This document shows positions 7,677 through 18,400 of a stretch of 64,000 nt of DNA, piece by piece (position 1 is the stretch's first letter; every line of letters starts with the position of its first letter). Source of the stretch: Lentzea sp. NBRC 105346 (lineage in GTDB: Bacteria; Actinomycetota; Actinomycetes; Mycobacteriales; Pseudonocardiaceae); the NCBI RefSeq assembly GCF_030269605.1, contig NZ_BSTQ01000016.1, positions 124,001 through 188,000 on the forward strand, read 5' to 3'. Below the pieces are notes generated by a model. That model did no database searches. It saw nothing but the letters and a program-made list of their open reading frames with translations, and was not told the DNA's origin. Position numbers and translations under genes: made by a program.

Positions 7677-8198
7677 CTAATCTCGCCGGTCGTACTCGGC
7701 GAGATAATTCATGAGCATTTCTCGTGATCCTTCATTGTGCAACGCGAGACCGTGTAGCCGGTCGAATATGAGCTGCGCTCGCTGAACCGTTTCGGCGTCG
7801 GTGGCGAGCACGAAGTTGGCCAGATAGACCACGGGCGGGTCGTGCAGGTACTGGATCATCGTGTAGTCGAGGCCGAACGCCGCGGAACCACCAGCGGACG
7901 CCGGCACGACGCGGATCACGTCGGCCCGGAAGAGCAGGTGCAGCATCTGCTCCTCCATCAGCCGGTCGTCGCCGACGCGGGTGCGCAGGGCGTACTCGTG
8001 GATGAAGAAGTCGCACTTGGCGACCACGGTGCGGCGGTCCAGTTCGGGCGCGGGGGCTAGGCCGAGCTGGTGGGCCAGGGCGGCCGCGTACTCCTCGGTG
8101 CGCAGCAGTACGGGGATGGTGACGCCGCTGAAGCAGGTGATCCTGACGGCGCCCGCCTCCGCGAGCACGAGGAACTGATCGGCGCCGTGCGTCGTCAT
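7677..8198 (-). CDS. Conserved-looking protein of unknown function
   Basis: I do not recognise this 173-residue cytoplasmic protein. It has no signal peptide or membrane segment. Visible stretches include FLVLAEAGAVRITCFSG, VVAKCDFFIHEYALRTRVGD and LDYTMIQYLHDPPVVYLANF. Base and codon use match the neighbours. It lies 52 bases downstream of the serpin gene on the same strand and may be co-transcribed with it. The sequence before the ATG shows no convincing ribosome binding site. Confidence 0.6.
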   Translation of the reverse strand: MTTHGADQFLVLAEAGAVRITCFSGVTIPVLLRTEEYAAALAHQLGLAPAPELDRRTVVAKCDFFIHEYALRTRVGDDRLMEEQMLHLLFRADVIRVVPASAGGSAAFGLDYTMIQYLHDPPVVYLANFVLATDAETVQRAQLIFDRLHGLALHNEGSREMLMNYLAEYDRRD

Positions 8199-8250
8199 GG
8201 AGGAACGGTAAGGCGATGATCAAGAACTTGCCCGCTGGAACACGGCACCC

Positions 8251-9261
8251 TTACGGGTGGACCACTCGCGTCATGAAGTAGATCGCGCCCGAAGCCGCAT
8301 GCCGCACGAGCAGCAGGAACGGGCGGTCGACCTGGACCACGATCGGGTCGGCCTCGATCTCGACCGACACCATGCGGAACACGGCTGCGGTCGCGGCGGC
8401 GCCTTCGAGGCCCTGCTCGTCGACGCGCAGCACGGCCTCGTGGATGACGTCGTCGAGGTACATCCGCGGGTCCGGGGACAGGCCGGAGAAGTCCGCGGAG
8501 GGACTGAACAGCGACCAGACTCCCAGCTGTATCAACGCGTCCTTCAGAGAAGCCTTCATCCGGACGTTCAGGCGCGGCATCGACAGGTCGAGCCGGACGA
8601 ACGAAGAAGCCTCCAGGAACGCCGGGTCGAACTCGGTCAGGTCTGAGTCCGGCAGCAGCACCACGGCCTCTACGCCGGAGGCGGCCGGCAGCACGATCGT
8701 CTGCCAGCCGGGGTGGCGGGCGTAGCGGAACTTGGCCGTGACGTTCATGGTCGGCACGTCGCCCACGCCGCGGAACGGACGCGGACCGATGGCGGTAAAC
8801 GGGTTGAGCCAGCCCACCTTCAGGTACAGGGCGTTGACGATCATCGCGACCGCCGAGGCCGACACCGCACCCGGCGACAGCAGCTCCGGGATCAGGCCGT
8901 GCGTGGTCTCGGCGACGTCGGTGTTCACCAGTTTGCGCACGGTCTCGGGGTCGGACGAGAACGGCGCGCTGCGCGCCGAGGACGCCAGGCTGAAGTCCGG
9001 GTTCAACACGAGTTCGTCGGACGCCCACAGGGTGTTCGCGACGGACAGTTCGGGGACGTCGGCCGCTGCGGCGAGCAACCCGGAAACCGAGGGGCCGAGC
9101 AAAGCCTCCAGCTCGGCACGCGTCTCGCCGCGTGCGGCTTCCATCGCCAGGGCGAGCGCGCTGGCGACCGAGTAGGGCGACCAGCACGCGTCGACTGAAG
9201 GATCGGGCGCGGCGACGCGGTGCAGTGCGGTGGCGAACGCCAGGTGCGCTCGATCGGTCAC
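8251..9261 (-). CDS. Serpin-family proteinase inhibitor
   Basis: The 336-residue protein is a full-length serpin without a signal peptide. Seen: the N-terminal SPYSVASALALAMEAARGET block, the shutter and sheet strands (NALYLKVGW, TMNVTAKFRYA), and the reactive-centre hinge DEQGLEGAAATAAV followed by the terminal RPFLLLVRHAASGAIYFMTRV. The alanine-rich hinge is the feature of inhibitory serpins that insert the loop on cleavage. The scissile bond lies somewhere in RMVSVEIEADP; I cannot fix P1. GTG 9261 is preferred because GGGGAG lies five bases upstream. Gene order (YdcF-like, dgt, serpin, unknown) is one directional run. Confidence 0.92.
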   Translation of the reverse strand: MTDRAHLAFATALHRVAAPDPSVDACWSPYSVASALALAMEAARGETRAELEALLGPSVSGLLAAAADVPELSVANTLWASDELVLNPDFSLASSARSAPFSSDPETVRKLVNTDVAETTHGLIPELLSPGAVSASAVAMIVNALYLKVGWLNPFTAIGPRPFRGVGDVPTMNVTAKFRYARHPGWQTIVLPAASGVEAVVLLPDSDLTEFDPAFLEASSFVRLDLSMPRLNVRMKASLKDALIQLGVWSLFSPSADFSGLSPDPRMYLDDVIHEAVLRVDEQGLEGAAATAAVFRMVSVEIEADPIVVQVDRPFLLLVRHAASGAIYFMTRVVHP

Positions 9262-9299
9262 GACCACTCCCCTTATAACGCGGATCCGTACCTTCGAAG

Positions 9300-10535
9300 C
9301 TACGCCAGCGCGTTGTGCCAGGCGACGGCCTGCGCATCGGTCAGCAGCGCCACCTGATCCACAACGACGCGCAACCGGGCCGCGTCGTCCGCGGCCGCGT
9401 CGAAAGCAGGCGCGAACGCCGGGTCGAGCCGATCAGGGCGAGCCAGCAAACGTGAGACCAGAGCGGTGATGAGTTCCCGTTGCCGCGCCTGCATCTCCAG
9501 CCGCGACGGGTCGCTCATCACGTACCGCACCGCCATCGCCTTCAGCAGCGCGACCTCGGCCGCGACCCGCGGCGGCACCACGAGATCGGCCGCGTAGCGC
9601 GTCAACGGACCCTCGCCGTACACATCCCGCGTCGCACCGACGGGTGCGGAGGCGAACCGGCCCACCAGCTCCGAAGTCAGCCGTTTCAACGCCACCTGCG
9701 CGTCCAGCGACCCGTCGTACTCGCGCCGCGCCAACGCCGACACCGCGGGCAGCTGCAGGAGCCCATGTGCCGCTTCCTCCAGTGCGGACACGGGTTCGGC
9801 CGAGAAGTGCTTCGCGGCCAGCCCGGCGATCGCCGCACGTTCGACCGGCGAGGTGAGCGCCGCCAGGCTGATGCGGTGCGCCAGCACGCCGTCCTCGACG
9901 TCGTGCACCGAGTACGCCACGTCGTCCGCCCAGTCCATCACCTGGGCCTCCAGGCAACGGGCGCGATCGGGCGCACCGGCACGTACCCAGGAGAAAACGT
10001 CGAGATCGTCGGAGTACACGCCGAACTTCGTGACGCCGAAAGTGCGCGGCCACGGGTACTTGGTCGCCGCGTCGAGTACCGCGCGCGTCAGGTTCAGCCC
10101 GCGCGTGGTCTTCGGTTCCAGCCGCACCAGGATCCGCAACGTCTGCGCGTTGCCCTCGAACCCACCGCAGGTCTCGGTCAGCTCGTGCAGCGCGCGTTCG
10201 CCGTTGTGCCCGAACGGCGGGTGGCCGATGTCGTGCGCCAGCCCGGCCGTGTCGACGATGTCCGGGTCGCAGCCGAGCTCCTCACCGATGCCGCGGCCGA
10301 TCTGCGCGACCTCCAGCGAGTGCGTGAGCCGGGTGCGCGGCACACCGGTGACCTCGGCGCCCTCGCCGGGCCCGACCACCTGCGTCTTGCCTGCCAGCCG
10401 GCGCAACGCCGCGGAGTGCAGCACACGGGCGCGGTCGCGGGAGAACGGCGATCGGCGCTCCTCGCGAGCACCGGGCAACGCCGAGTCCTTCGGGGACTCG
10501 GGCAGCAGCCGCTCGGCGTCGTGATCGGTGTACAT
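9300..10535 (-). CDS. dgt: Deoxyguanosinetriphosphate triphosphohydrolase
   Basis: This HD-domain enzyme hydrolyses dNTPs to deoxynucleoside and tripolyphosphate. The metal site is visible in [12 protein letters not shown] and [16 protein letters not shown], with a later ATKYPWPR block typical of Dgt-like proteins. The length of 411 residues is standard for the actinobacterial group, which lies next to dnaG in many relatives but not here. The start ATG overlaps the upstream stop as TGATG, so it is coupled to the YdcF-like gene. A GTG one codon earlier is an alternative start. Confidence 0.95.
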   Translation of the reverse strand: MYTDHDAERLLPESPKDSALPGAREERRSPFSRDRARVLHSAALRRLAGKTQVVGPGEGAEVTGVPRTRLTHSLEVAQIGRGIGEELGCDPDIVDTAGLAHDIGHPPFGHNGERALHELTETCGGFEGNAQTLRILVRLEPKTTRGLNLTRAVLDAATKYPWPRTFGVTKFGVYSDDLDVFSWVRAGAPDRARCLEAQVMDWADDVAYSVHDVEDGVLAHRISLAALTSPVERAAIAGLAAKHFSAEPVSALEEAAHGLLQLPAVSALARREYDGSLDAQVALKRLTSELVGRFASAPVGATRDVYGEGPLTRYAADLVVPPRVAAEVALLKAMAVRYVMSDPSRLEMQARQRELITALVSRLLARPDRLDPAFAPAFDAAADDAARLRVVVDQVALLTDAQAVAWHNALA

Positions 10536-11200
10536 CACCCAAGCTTAGGCACGTCGAACGCGTCGACGTGCGACTTCATCAGCCGGTAGTAGAGCAGCGC
10601 GCCGGTCTCACGCTTGATGTAGAACCACTGGGTCTCGCGCGTCTGCACGTTCGGGCCGCTGCGGGTCGGCGACGTCCACGCGGCCAGACCGGCGTCCTCC
10701 GCCATCGTACGGGCGCGCAGCGAGTGCCACGGGTCGCTGACGATCACCGCGGTCTTGAGCCCCTGCGCCTTGGCGACGTTCGCCGCGGCCCTCAGGCTGC
10801 CGAGCGTGTCGCTGCCCTCGCCGACCTCCAGCACGTGATCGGCGGGCACGCCGTGGTCGACGAGCCAGATCTTGCCCGCCTCGCCCTCGGTGTAGTTGTC
10901 GCCGGGCTTCTTGCCGCCGGTGGTCGCGATGTAGCTGACCACGCCCTGCCGGTACAGCTTCAGCGTGTGGTTCAGCCGCGCCTCGAGCACGTCCGACGGC
11001 ACGCCGTTGAACTGCGCCGCGCCCAGCACGATCGCGACGTCCGCGCGCGTCCAGTCGTCCACCCGCGCCACCTGCCAGACGCGGAACGCGGTGCCGCCGA
11101 CGACCAGCACCGCGACGACTATCGCGCCGAGCACGAGTCTCAGCAGCAGCCGAAGGACTCTGGCCAGAGGTGTCAGAGGGCGGGTCCGCACACCCTGCAT
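10535..11200 (-). CDS. YdcF/SanA-like membrane-anchored protein (DUF218)
   Basis: The 221-residue protein has one N-terminal membrane segment ([19 protein letters not shown]) and then a Rossmann-like DUF218 domain: [35 protein letters not shown] and [20 protein letters not shown]. In E. coli, SanA and YdcF members affect envelope integrity, but their reactions are not established. The ATG at 11200 starts just before the membrane segment; an open frame extends far upstream but overlaps the divergent peptidase gene. It leads the run with dgt. Confidence 0.82.
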   Translation of the reverse strand: MQGVRTRPLTPLARVLRLLLRLVLGAIVVAVLVVGGTAFRVWQVARVDDWTRADVAIVLGAAQFNGVPSDVLEARLNHTLKLYRQGVVSYIATTGGKKPGDNYTEGEAGKIWLVDHGVPADHVLEVGEGSDTLGSLRAAANVAKAQGLKTAVIVSDPWHSLRARTMAEDAGLAAWTSPTRSGPNVQTRETQWFYIKRETGALLYYRLMKSHVDAFDVPKLG

Positions 11201-11251
11201 GGTTCCAGAAACGCGCGGGTGGCGTTTGACGCCCCTGCAAGGATCAAGGTC

Positions 11252-11977
11252 ATGCCTGCTGAGCAGCCCACCATCCTCGCCACCTCCGGAGGGTGGCGTG
11301 CCGGCCACCGCACGAACCTCGAGTTCGGCGAACTGATCCACTTCGCGGTCGAGCTGTCCGGGACGAACAGCCGCCCGAAGCTGTGTCACATCGCCACAGC
11401 GAACGGTGATCAACGGACGTTCAACGCACATGTCTCCGAGGCCGGTCAGCTCGCGGGCATCGAGGTGTCGCACCTGAACCTGTTCGTCATGCCGCCCACG
11501 ACCGACCTGCTCGGTTTCGTGCTGGAGCACGACGTGGTGTGGGTCGGCGGCGGCTCGGTCGCGAACCTGCTCGCCGTGTGGCGGGTGCACGGACTGGACG
11601 AGGTGCTCGCCGAGGCGTGGCGCCGGGGTGTGGTGCTCGGCGGCGTGTCGGCCGGGTCGATCTGCTGGCACGCGGGCGGCACGACCGACTCGTTCGGACC
11701 CGAGCTGCGGGTCGTGACGAACGGGCTGGCGCTGCTGCCGTACGGCAACGGCGTGCACTACGACTCCGAACCGGGGCGCAGGCCGGCCGTGCAGGCGGCC
11801 GTCGCGTCCGGACAACTGCCCACGACCTACTGCACCGACGACGGCGCCGGTCTGCTGTACCGCGGCACCGAACTCGTCGAGGCCGTCACCGAACGGGCCG
11901 GTGCCTACGGTTACGTCGTGGCGAAGGACGCGACGGGCGACACGGTCGAGGAGAAGCTCGACACGCGCCGCCTGTAG
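11252..11977 (+). CDS. Peptidase E-like serine peptidase (S51 family)
   Basis: The 241-residue protein matches the S51 family, built on a class I glutamine-amidotransferase-like fold. The glycine-rich VWVGGGSVANLLAVW precedes the nucleophile elbow GGVSAGSICW, where the serine replaces the usual cysteine. GNGVHYDSE probably supplies the histidine. PepE-type members cut Asp-X dipeptides; cyanophycinase is a relative, so the substrate is not certain. AAGG lies a few bases before the ATG. It is divergent from the YdcF-like gene across 51 bases. Confidence 0.85.
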   Translation: MPAEQPTILATSGGWRAGHRTNLEFGELIHFAVELSGTNSRPKLCHIATANGDQRTFNAHVSEAGQLAGIEVSHLNLFVMPPTTDLLGFVLEHDVVWVGGGSVANLLAVWRVHGLDEVLAEAWRRGVVLGGVSAGSICWHAGGTTDSFGPELRVVTNGLALLPYGNGVHYDSEPGRRPAVQAAVASGQLPTTYCTDDGAGLLYRGTELVEAVTERAGAYGYVVAKDATGDTVEEKLDTRRL

Positions 11978-11978
11978 C

Positions 11979-12419
11979 TCAGCCGGTCCGCAGCTCGAAC
12001 TCGGCCACCACACCGGCGTCGCGGAACTGCTGCACCACGTCCTGCTGGGCGTTGGCCATCAGGGCGAACACGGCGTCGGACACGGTCTCCACGCGCATCG
12101 GCACGCACGCGTCCGGGGCCTCGGCGACCTGGTGCGCCCGCTTCATCAGCTTGCGCGACTGGCCGACGGTGATCCGGTAGTCGGCGACGAGCCGGTGGCC
12201 GCCCGCGCCGCCCCAGCCACCGGACGAGCCCTCGGCGCCCTCGAACGGGTTTCCCCAGTCGGTGTCCTCCTCGGCGCACTGGACGAAGTGGTCCAGCACC
12301 TGCCGCAGACCGGCCTGCGCGGCGCGCACGTCGTCCTCGCCGGCCACTCCGCTGACCAGCGCCTGGTAGTCGGACAGGCTCGCCGACAGTGCGGCGACCG
12401 CGGCACCCAGTCGATCCAC
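11979..12419 (-). CDS. Candidate immunity protein for the RHS toxin (unknown family)
   Basis: A 146-residue acidic, cytoplasmic protein begins VDRLGAAVAALSASLSDYQ and includes a glycine/serine-rich stretch (EGSSGGWGGAGGHRL) and a helical C-terminal half. No family is recognised. Its place directly downstream of the RHS gene on the same strand is where polymorphic-toxin immunity genes sit, so I infer that role. The GTG at 12419 has GAGGAAAGG about nine bases upstream; the open frame extends to 12644 but reads antisense-like sequence there. A strong hairpin lies between it and the RHS stop. It could instead be an unrelated gene. Confidence 0.55.
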   Translation of the reverse strand: MDRLGAAVAALSASLSDYQALVSGVAGEDDVRAAQAGLRQVLDHFVQCAEEDTDWGNPFEGAEGSSGGWGGAGGHRLVADYRITVGQSRKLMKRAHQVAEAPDACVPMRVETVSDAVFALMANAQQDVVQQFRDAGVVAEFELRTG

Positions 12420-12444
12420 GGAAAACGCCCTTTCCTCGTGCCGC

Positions 12445-12477
12445 GATGGTCCTCCCGAGCTTATCGGGAGGACCATC
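12445..12477. terminator. Perfect 14-bp hairpin between the RHS toxin gene and its neighbour
   Basis: GATGGTCCTCCCGA (12445-12458) pairs perfectly with 12464-12477 around a five-base loop. Read on the minus strand it follows the RHS stop by about ten bases and ends 25 bases before the next start codon. It looks like a terminator or attenuator that separates toxin and candidate immunity expression. Confidence 0.75.
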
Positions 12478-12486
12478 GACGACCTG

Positions 12487-15400
12487 CTATCTCTTGTGGT
12501 GCCTGCGGACGATCCGCCGAGCCAGCTGCACCACGGGTTTCCAGACGTAGTGCCTGGTCTCGACGATCTGCCCGCGGCTGTTGCGGTAGTCGACGTGCAC
12601 GTGGCCGCCCTTGCCGCACGGTCCGCGGTAGGTCGCGCAGCCACCGGACGCCTTGGCGTCCCGGCGGGCCGCTCCGACCGCGGCCTTCCTCGTCGGCCAG
12701 ATGCGGCCGGAGTCGGTGCCGCGGTACGACGGCGCCCGCATCGCGCAGTTGTGCACGGTCAGGTCGAGACCGTCGGCCTCCACCTGGAACGTGTGCGTGT
12801 TCGCGACGTTGAGGTTGTAGACCAGGGTGAACGGCTGCCAGCCGAGCCCTCGCACCGAGGCGACCGCGTGCGTCGCCCCGTCACCGCCCCGCACCCGGTC
12901 ACCCGTCCGCAGCCGGTCGGCGTCGACCCAACCGCGGCCCTGCACCCAGATCGGGTGGCCGGACGTGGCGGTCAGCACGCCGGGCGTGCTCGGGTCGAGG
13001 TCGATGTCGACCAGGTCCTTGGTACCGAAGCCGACGATCACCTCGACGATCGGCTCGGCCTTGGCCTCACCGGTCTCCGGGTTGACCGCGAGCACCAGCT
13101 CGCCGGCCACGAGCTCACCGATCGGCTTGGTGGTGCCATCCGCCAGCACGACCGGTGTGTCCGGCGTGAACGAGTTGCGGATCGGACAGCTCGCACCGCG
13201 ACCGCGGGACACGACCGAGCGCACCGATTTCACCGCGCGAGACGCGAGCTTCGGCACGGCCTTCGACGCGGCCTTCACCGCCCTGATGCCGACCTTCACC
13301 GCGGCGCCCGCGCCGACCAGGTTGGCCGCCGCCGTCACCGCCATCTCCGCGGCCTTCGCGTAGTTACCCGTTGCCGCGTAAGCGACCGCGGACACCGCTC
13401 CGGCCACGGCCCCGATCGGGCCCGGGATGTACGAGACGACCTCGGCCACCTTGGCCACGACCGACACGAGCTTCTTGAACCAGCCCCACCGGCCGTCGAG
13501 GTCGGTGCAGTTGACCGGATCACCCGTGCAGTAGTCGTACGCGGTGGCGTTGCCGCCGTCCTCGGGGTCGACCGACCAGAACCGGCCGGTGCCGGGGTGG
13601 TAGAGCCGGACGCCCATGATGAGCACGCCGCCGAGGGCCTCGGCGGAGCGCTGCTTGCCGCCCAGCCAGCCGTAGCGGGCGGTCGCAGCGGCCGGGGTGT
13701 CGGCCGACGGCATGCCGTACTCGTCGGTGTCGAGCACGGTCACCGCGCCCAGCTGGGTACCGGACACGGGCACCGTCGCCATGACGTCGCCGTGCAGGTT
13801 GGTCAGCTGGAGCGTGACGTCACCGGACAGCGAGGTGGTGAACGCCAGGTCGTTCTCCGGCGAGGAGACGTTGCGCGTGACGTTGTTGTTCTGCGTCACG
13901 TCCTCGGCGATCCAGCGCGGCTCGTCCGAGTCCTCGGCGTAGTGGTTGACCTTGGTGACGGCGTTGGCCCACGATCCGTTGACGAGGTGCTCGGTGGCGA
14001 ACGACCGCTGCCGCAGCTTCGGGTCGATGTTCCACGTCATCCTCGTGTCGGCGGTCTGCTGCGAGCGCACCAGATCGTTGACGTAGAAGGAATTCGTGAC
14101 ACCGCCCGGCGTGGACGTGATGCGACCGAACGCGTCGTAGACGTAGCCCGCGTCGGTCATGCGGTCGGCCGAGTCGTAGGTGTGCGTCTCGGTCGCGGCG
14201 GCCTGGGCCTGGTCGTCCGGGCACTCACCCGAGGACGCGCCCGTGCGGGTCGTCTTGCCGGTCCGGTTGGTGCGCCGGTCGAACGCGTAGACCCGCGTGG
14301 TGCACAGGCCCGTCGCCGCCGACACGTCCGACACCTTCGTGAGGCGGCCGAGCGTGTCGTAGGCGAACCGCTTGTCCGAGCCCGGACCGGTGTGCCTCAG
14401 CCACTGGCCCTGCGTGTTCTCCACGATCGAGCTGGCCGCGATCAGCGTGTTGTCGCTCGCCCGCGAGTACTTCCGCGACACCGGCACACCGGCCGGGTCC
14501 AGCTGCAGGTCCATCCGGACCCCGCCGGGCAGGTCCATGCCGACGATCTGCTCGTCCGGGCCGTACCGCGTGGTGATCGTGCCACCGACGCTGTCGGTCA
14601 CCGAGGTGAGCAGGCCGCGCGGCTCGGCGACCCGGTCGTAGCCGAACGTCTGGGTCGTGCCGAGCGAGTCCGTGATCTTCGACGGCTTGCCGAAGCGGTC
14701 GAACTCGGTCTGCGTCCAGGCGCCGTCGGCGTCGGTGTACTTCGCGAGCCTGCCGAGCTTGTCGAACGCCCGCGTGATCTTCGTACCGTCGGCGAACTTG
14801 GTGGTGAGCGCGTCACCCGTGTTCGGGTCGTAGTCCGTGCTCACCTCCTGCACGGCGTCACCGAGGTCACCGGTGATCTTCGTGGTGGCCAGGCGGTCGG
14901 CGCCGTCGTAGGTGTTGACCGTGGTTCGCGTCTTGCCCGCGACGGTCTCGGTGATCCGCTCCGGTTCACCGAACTTGGTGTACGACTCGATCCGCTTGAC
15001 CGGCACGTCGCCGACCATGCGCGCCGCGTCGTGCCCGGTGATCGCGCCGGCCGCGCGCACCAGGCACGCCTGGCCCGCCCACTCCGGGCGGTTGCCGCAC
15101 GACGCGTCGTCGGGGTTGGCGCCCGCGGTGTAGAAGACCGACCGCATGGTGCCCGCGTCCGAGCCGTCCGAGCCGATCTTGCGCGACTCCCTGGCCCGGC
15201 CCTGCGCGTCGTACTTCGTCGACGCCTCAAGGGGTTCCGCCGACTCGGCCGCCGTGATGACCTTGGTGGCCTTGCGCAGCTTCCAGCCGGACTCACCGCC
15301 CAGCGGCGTGCCGTACTCGTTCTTGTTGACGCGGACGTCCTGGTCGCCGTCCACGCCGACCACCCGCGCAGCGGTCCGCTGCGTGGTCACCAGGTGGTAG

Positions 15401-18400
15401 GCGGCGCCGTCCGGTTTGCCCTCGTCGTAGGTGCTGGTGCTGATCCCGCGGGCGTTGACCAGCTTGTCCGCGTCGTTGTTCAACGCGATCCGGTGCAGCG
15501 GGGCGAGGCTCTCGATCACGTCGATGCCGTCGGCGCTGTACGTGGTGCGCGAGTCGAGCCACGTGGCGCGGGTCTTGCTGTCGTACTGGGCGAGCCCCAG
15601 CGTGGCGAGGTCGGTGTCGGCGTTCGGTGACTGCCCGAGTGCCAGCTGCCGGTTGGACGACTCGAGCTTGCGCACGACGTTGCCGAACCGGTCGTACTCG
15701 CTGGTGTCGATGAAGCCACCCGGCGTCGCGGTGTTGACCTCCTTGCCGGACGCGTTGAGGTAGTGGATGGTCGCCGCGCGGTAGCCGTCCGCTCCCGGCG
15801 CCTGGCCGGTGGCGGTGTTGACCGTCACCGGGTCCTCGGGACCGAAGACCGCGACGGCGTCGGTCGGCGCGTCGGCCTGCGCCCACGACGAGATGGCGTT
15901 GCCGTCCATGTCGTGCGGGCCGCCCGCGCCGCGGGTCAGCGGCACGGAGTAGACGATGGTGGACTTGATCTCGCCGTCGACCTCGTCCAGCGAACCGGGA
16001 CGCAGCGTGTCACGGCGGACCCGCAGCAGCCGGCCGTTGTTGTTGTCGCCGCTGCCCGCGGTGCCGTAGTCGAACTTCCACGGCAGGTCACCGGGATGGC
16101 CGACCTCGGTCACGTGCCCGGAGTCGTCGTAGGTGTAGCTCGTCTTCAACGGCGACGCGAGCCGCGGGTCCCAGACCTCGCGCAGCCGGCCCTTGTCGTC
16201 GTAGGCGTACCGCGCCACGTCCACTTTGGACACCGTGCCGGTGGCCGGGTCGGTCGTCCAGGCGGCGATGGACTTGATCTGCCCCTTCACGTCGCCGTAC
16301 GCCGACGCGGTCGCCGTGGTCGTGTCGGCGTACGCGTACTCCAGCACCTCACAGCCACGCGCGGGCGTGGTCGTGGTGCAGTCGCCGATGCCCGGCTCCT
16401 GGGGCGCGATCACGCGGTGGATGCGCAGCTGGTCGTCGATGTTGGTGTAGGTGAACCGGTTGACGCCCGCCTGCTCCGGCGGGGTCGCGGTGTCGACCAG
16501 GTAGGTGTCCGTGCCCGCCGGCTTGGCGAACGTGGTCACCGAACCGTCCAGTTCGGACAGCCGGTAGATGTCACCTTCCTTGACCAGCGTCAGGTCCTCG
16601 GCACCCGGCTCCGGCCAGAACTTCCCGTCCGGCGTGCGGGTGAACCATATCGACGTACCCGGCGCCTGCTCGACCTGGACGGTGTCCTCGTTGGGGAACG
16701 TCAGGCGGGTGTAGTCGATGTTCGCCGAGTCGACCTCGGCACCGGTCTCCCACACCGGGCCGAACGGCGCCGTGATCTCGCGCAGCGACAGGTCGTCGAA
16801 GTAGACCTTCTTGCCGCTGTTGGGCGCGAACCCGTTGTACAGGCGGATGAACGCCTCGGTCGCGTCGCCCGGCACGGTGAAGTCGAGCGTGAGCTGCTGC
16901 CACGCGTCGACCGCGGTCGGGCGGGCCGAGTTCCACTCCTGGTACCCGGCCGGGGTCTTCGCGAACGAGCTGATCTTCAGGCCGCGGCCCCAGTCCGGCG
17001 ACAGGCCGGTGGCGGCGGGCACGTAGATCCAGCCGGTGACCCGGTAGGTGCGGCCGGCCTTCATGCCCAGGCGCATGCCGGCGTTCATGTCGCCCTCGAT
17101 CGAGGCGAACGTGTCGCTGTTGTTCCACTGCGAGCTCGGCGGCGCCGTGATCTCCAGCGAGTCCGTGCTGTCGTGGCCGCGCTCGGTGTTGCGCGCGATA
17201 TTGGCCGTCGGCCCGGTGAACCCGGCGGTGTCCGTGGACACCTTCTGCTGGTTCACGGTCAGCCGCTGGCGCTGCAGCTGGTAGCCCGCCTTCGGGTCGC
17301 GCGAGGACGACGTGCGCGACACCGACAGGCCGAACTCCTCGGCGTCGGTCGACGAGATCGAGTAGTCACCGGTGAGCAGGTTGACCGAGCCCGGTCCGAC
17401 CGAACTGCTCGCCGCGTCGTCCGCGCTCGGGTCGACGACGGCGGTGCGCCACGCCGTGGAGTAGGCGCCCGCGCCCGACGCGTCGGTGGCCATGATCGCC
17501 TTGACCTGCACGACACCCGCGGCCTCGCCGAGCGTGTCGACCGCGTTCCACACCGCGAACTCGCCGAACGAGTTGAGCGGCACGAACCCGGCACCCAGCG
17601 CGGAACCGTCGGCCTTGGTCAGGTTGGCGGGCGGGATGTCCGACTCGACCGCGGCCCCAGGTCCGCGGCGCCACGCGAACTTCACGTGCGTGAAGGCCGG
17701 TTCGCCGTCGACCTGCAGCTGCATGCGCCTCGGCACCCGCACGCCCTCGGCCGGCCGCAGCAACCCGGCACGGCCGACGTGGAAGGTGTACGACGTGATC
17801 GCCGAGAGCCGGCCCGACCGGTCCTTGGTGCGGACGTTCAGCGTGTGCTGGCCGTCGGTGGCCGGGGTGATGGACGGCGTGGCCCTGCCGTCCGCGCCCG
17901 CGACCGCCTCGGTGGCCGGCACCGCGTCGATCGCCCACAGGTACGAGTGGACGTCGGTGGTGCCGTTGGGAGGCGTGAAGGTGAACGTGCCGGCCTGACC
18001 GGCGCCCTTGTGCCACTTGTTGTCGTTCGGGTAGTCCACAGAGGACACGAACGGCGCGCCGGGGTCGACGGTGTCGGTGGTGAACGTCAGCCACTGCACG
18101 GTCACGCCGGGGTCGGGCGCGGGGTCGAGACGCCACTTCTGGTTCAGACCGTCGTGCGGCGTGAACGTGATGATCCTGGAGCCGTTGTCGGCGGTGGCGC
18201 CGTCGACGTCGAGCGCCTTCTGGTTGTTCTTGGCGATGATCCGGTACTGGCCGTTGCCCAGCCGGTCGGGCCGGAAGCGCTGGCAGTCGTTGGCGTTGCC
18301 GGGCATCTGCTTGATGCGCGCGCCGTCGCCACCGCAGTTGTCGACGTCGAGCACCTGGTCGGAGTGCCGCGCGCGGAACATGTAGTAGCCGTCGCCGGTG

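Noticed and set aside
10535-12013. A 492-codon version of the YdcF-like protein
   Set aside because: The first 271 codons run antisense through peptidase E; the membrane anchor and DUF218 domain begin at 11200.
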